Shown here: positions 27,940-28,737 of the stretch, piece by piece
Layout of the letters: the number at the start of each line of letters is the position of its first letter
Position numbering within the stretch: the stretch's first letter is position 1
Source of the DNA: Choristocarpus tenellus KU-1152
Taxonomy: Eukaryota; Phaeophyceae
Length of the DNA: 28,737 bases
Direction of reading: 5' to 3'
NCBI GenBank assembly: GCA_964200185.2
Contig: CAXNAD020000119.1
Location: 1-28,737, forward strand
The notes under the pieces: model-generated
Seen by the model: the letters and a program-made list of their open reading frames with translations, nothing else
The model's database searches: none
What the model was told of the DNA's origin: nothing
Program-made: the position numbers and the translations under genes

Positions 27940-28737
27940 CAGTCTAGTGTATGGTTGGTTCGGCACTTTCGATTTTCGATTTCGTAAGTGGAAGTTGTTA
28001 GCTGTAAGAGTAGCGAGTGTATTGATGTTCATGGTATAGTTCGTCTGATTATCTGAACATCAGAGTCTCTGAGTCTCTGAGTCTCTCCGTTTCGGAGTCT
28101 CTGAGTCTCAAGGGTTACATATGCCACTGGGATTGCTCGTGTGCGGTTGGCAACCCAAGGCCGGCTCCATGGCATACTTGTTGACGATGTACTGTGGTGC
28201 CCCGGAGATACAAGCCACAGGCGAGTGTTGCATGCCCAGGGCCCTTCTCTTGCATCCTTGCCATTTCAGCTGGTCCTCAAGAGAATCCTCAGCAGGCGCC
28301 ACCCCCAAATCCATCTACCACCACTACATACAGCCTACCGCCTTACCTTCTTTGTACCATTGACTCAAGAGACTTGATGTCCGTCCCTGGGCTTAGCACA
28401 TGATCGACTAGTCAGTCTAGTGTATGGTTGGTGCGGCACTTTCGATTTTCCTTTTCGTGAGTGGAAGTTGTTAGCTGTAAGAGCAGCGAGTGAAATGGTG
28501 TCCACGGTGTGGTTCGCCTGATTATCTGAACATTAGAGTCTCTGAGTCTCTGAGTCTCAAGGGCTACATATGCAGCTTAGATTGCACGCGTGGGGTTGGC
28601 CACCCAAGGCCGTCTTCCTGGCATACTTGTTGACGATGAGCTATGGTGCCCCGGAGATACAAGCCACAGGCGAGTGTTGCATGCCCAGGGCCCCTTCTCT
28701 TGCATCCTTACATTCTCAGCTGATTCCCAAGAGAATC

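Larger units (their letters stand above)
25255..28737 (+). repeat. Tandem array of about 457-474-bp monomers, open at the right edge
   Basis: The landmark GCACATGATT recurs at 25541, 26015, 26474, 27192, 27663 and, in the form GCACATGATC, at 28396. Spacings are 474, 459, 718, 471 and 733 bp; the two long ones fall to about 457 and 473 bp once an inserted element and its target copy are subtracted. The array thus has five complete monomers and two partial ones. Homology begins near 25280 in the first partial monomer. Shared blocks in each include TTTCGATTTTCCATTTCGTG, GAAGTTGTTAGCTGTAAGAG, GGTGCCCCGGAGATACA and CCATCTACCACC. Each monomer has an 80-100-codon open frame, but indels shift it between monomers, so it is probably not coding. 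This is satellite-like DNA. Confidence 0.9.

Noticed and set aside
25710-28403. Repeated 60-100-codon frames in the array, on both strands
   Set aside because: Indels shift the frame between monomers and every frame is about equally open; the pattern is what a repeated non-coding sequence gives.

Overview
The window is nuclear DNA from an intron-rich eukaryote, most likely a photosynthetic stramenopile (ochrophyte or brown-alga-like). Evidence for a eukaryote: four conserved genes are split by 20 GT-AG introns of about 170-1190 bp, and two of them are RACK1 and NMD3. The stramenopile guess rests mainly on one feature. The first exon of the TraB gene encodes a signal-peptide-like segment followed by a phenylalanine (GVVG/FTHLP), which resembles the bipartite plastid presequence of heterokont algae. 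That is inference, not proof.

Layout, left to right. Positions 1-67 hold the decayed end of a short foldback element. Positions 68-2899 hold no gene I can name. A TraB/PrgY-family gene (8 exons, minus strand, 7333 to 2900) stands head to head with a class III extradiol dioxygenase of the LigB/DODA type (4 exons, plus strand, 7566 to 9887), about 230 bp apart. After a 1 kb convergent gap comes RACK1 (8 exons, minus strand, 15795 to 10897), whose last 49-nt exon lies 1.2 kb beyond the rest. RACK1 is head to head with NMD3 (4 exons, plus strand, 16089 to 19257) across 293 bp. I rebuilt all four gene models by hand; reading phase is continuous at every junction and protein lengths fit the families.

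The right third (19258-28737) is repeat-rich and apparently gene-poor. It contains a long pyrimidine tract, three full copies of a roughly 257-bp foldback (MITE-like) element, and a tandem array of about 457-474-bp monomers running off the right edge. Two of the element copies sit inside array monomers, in opposite orientations, so neighbouring monomers act as empty-site controls and show short target duplications (4 bp exact in one case). The third copy interrupts an open reading frame of unknown nature.

How the genes relate: RACK1 (a 40S-bound scaffold) and NMD3 (60S export adaptor) share a candidate bidirectional promoter, fitting co-regulation with ribosome production. The TraB/dioxygenase pair has a similar arrangement but no obvious shared pathway. 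I see no operon, CRISPR, defence system or confident RNA gene.
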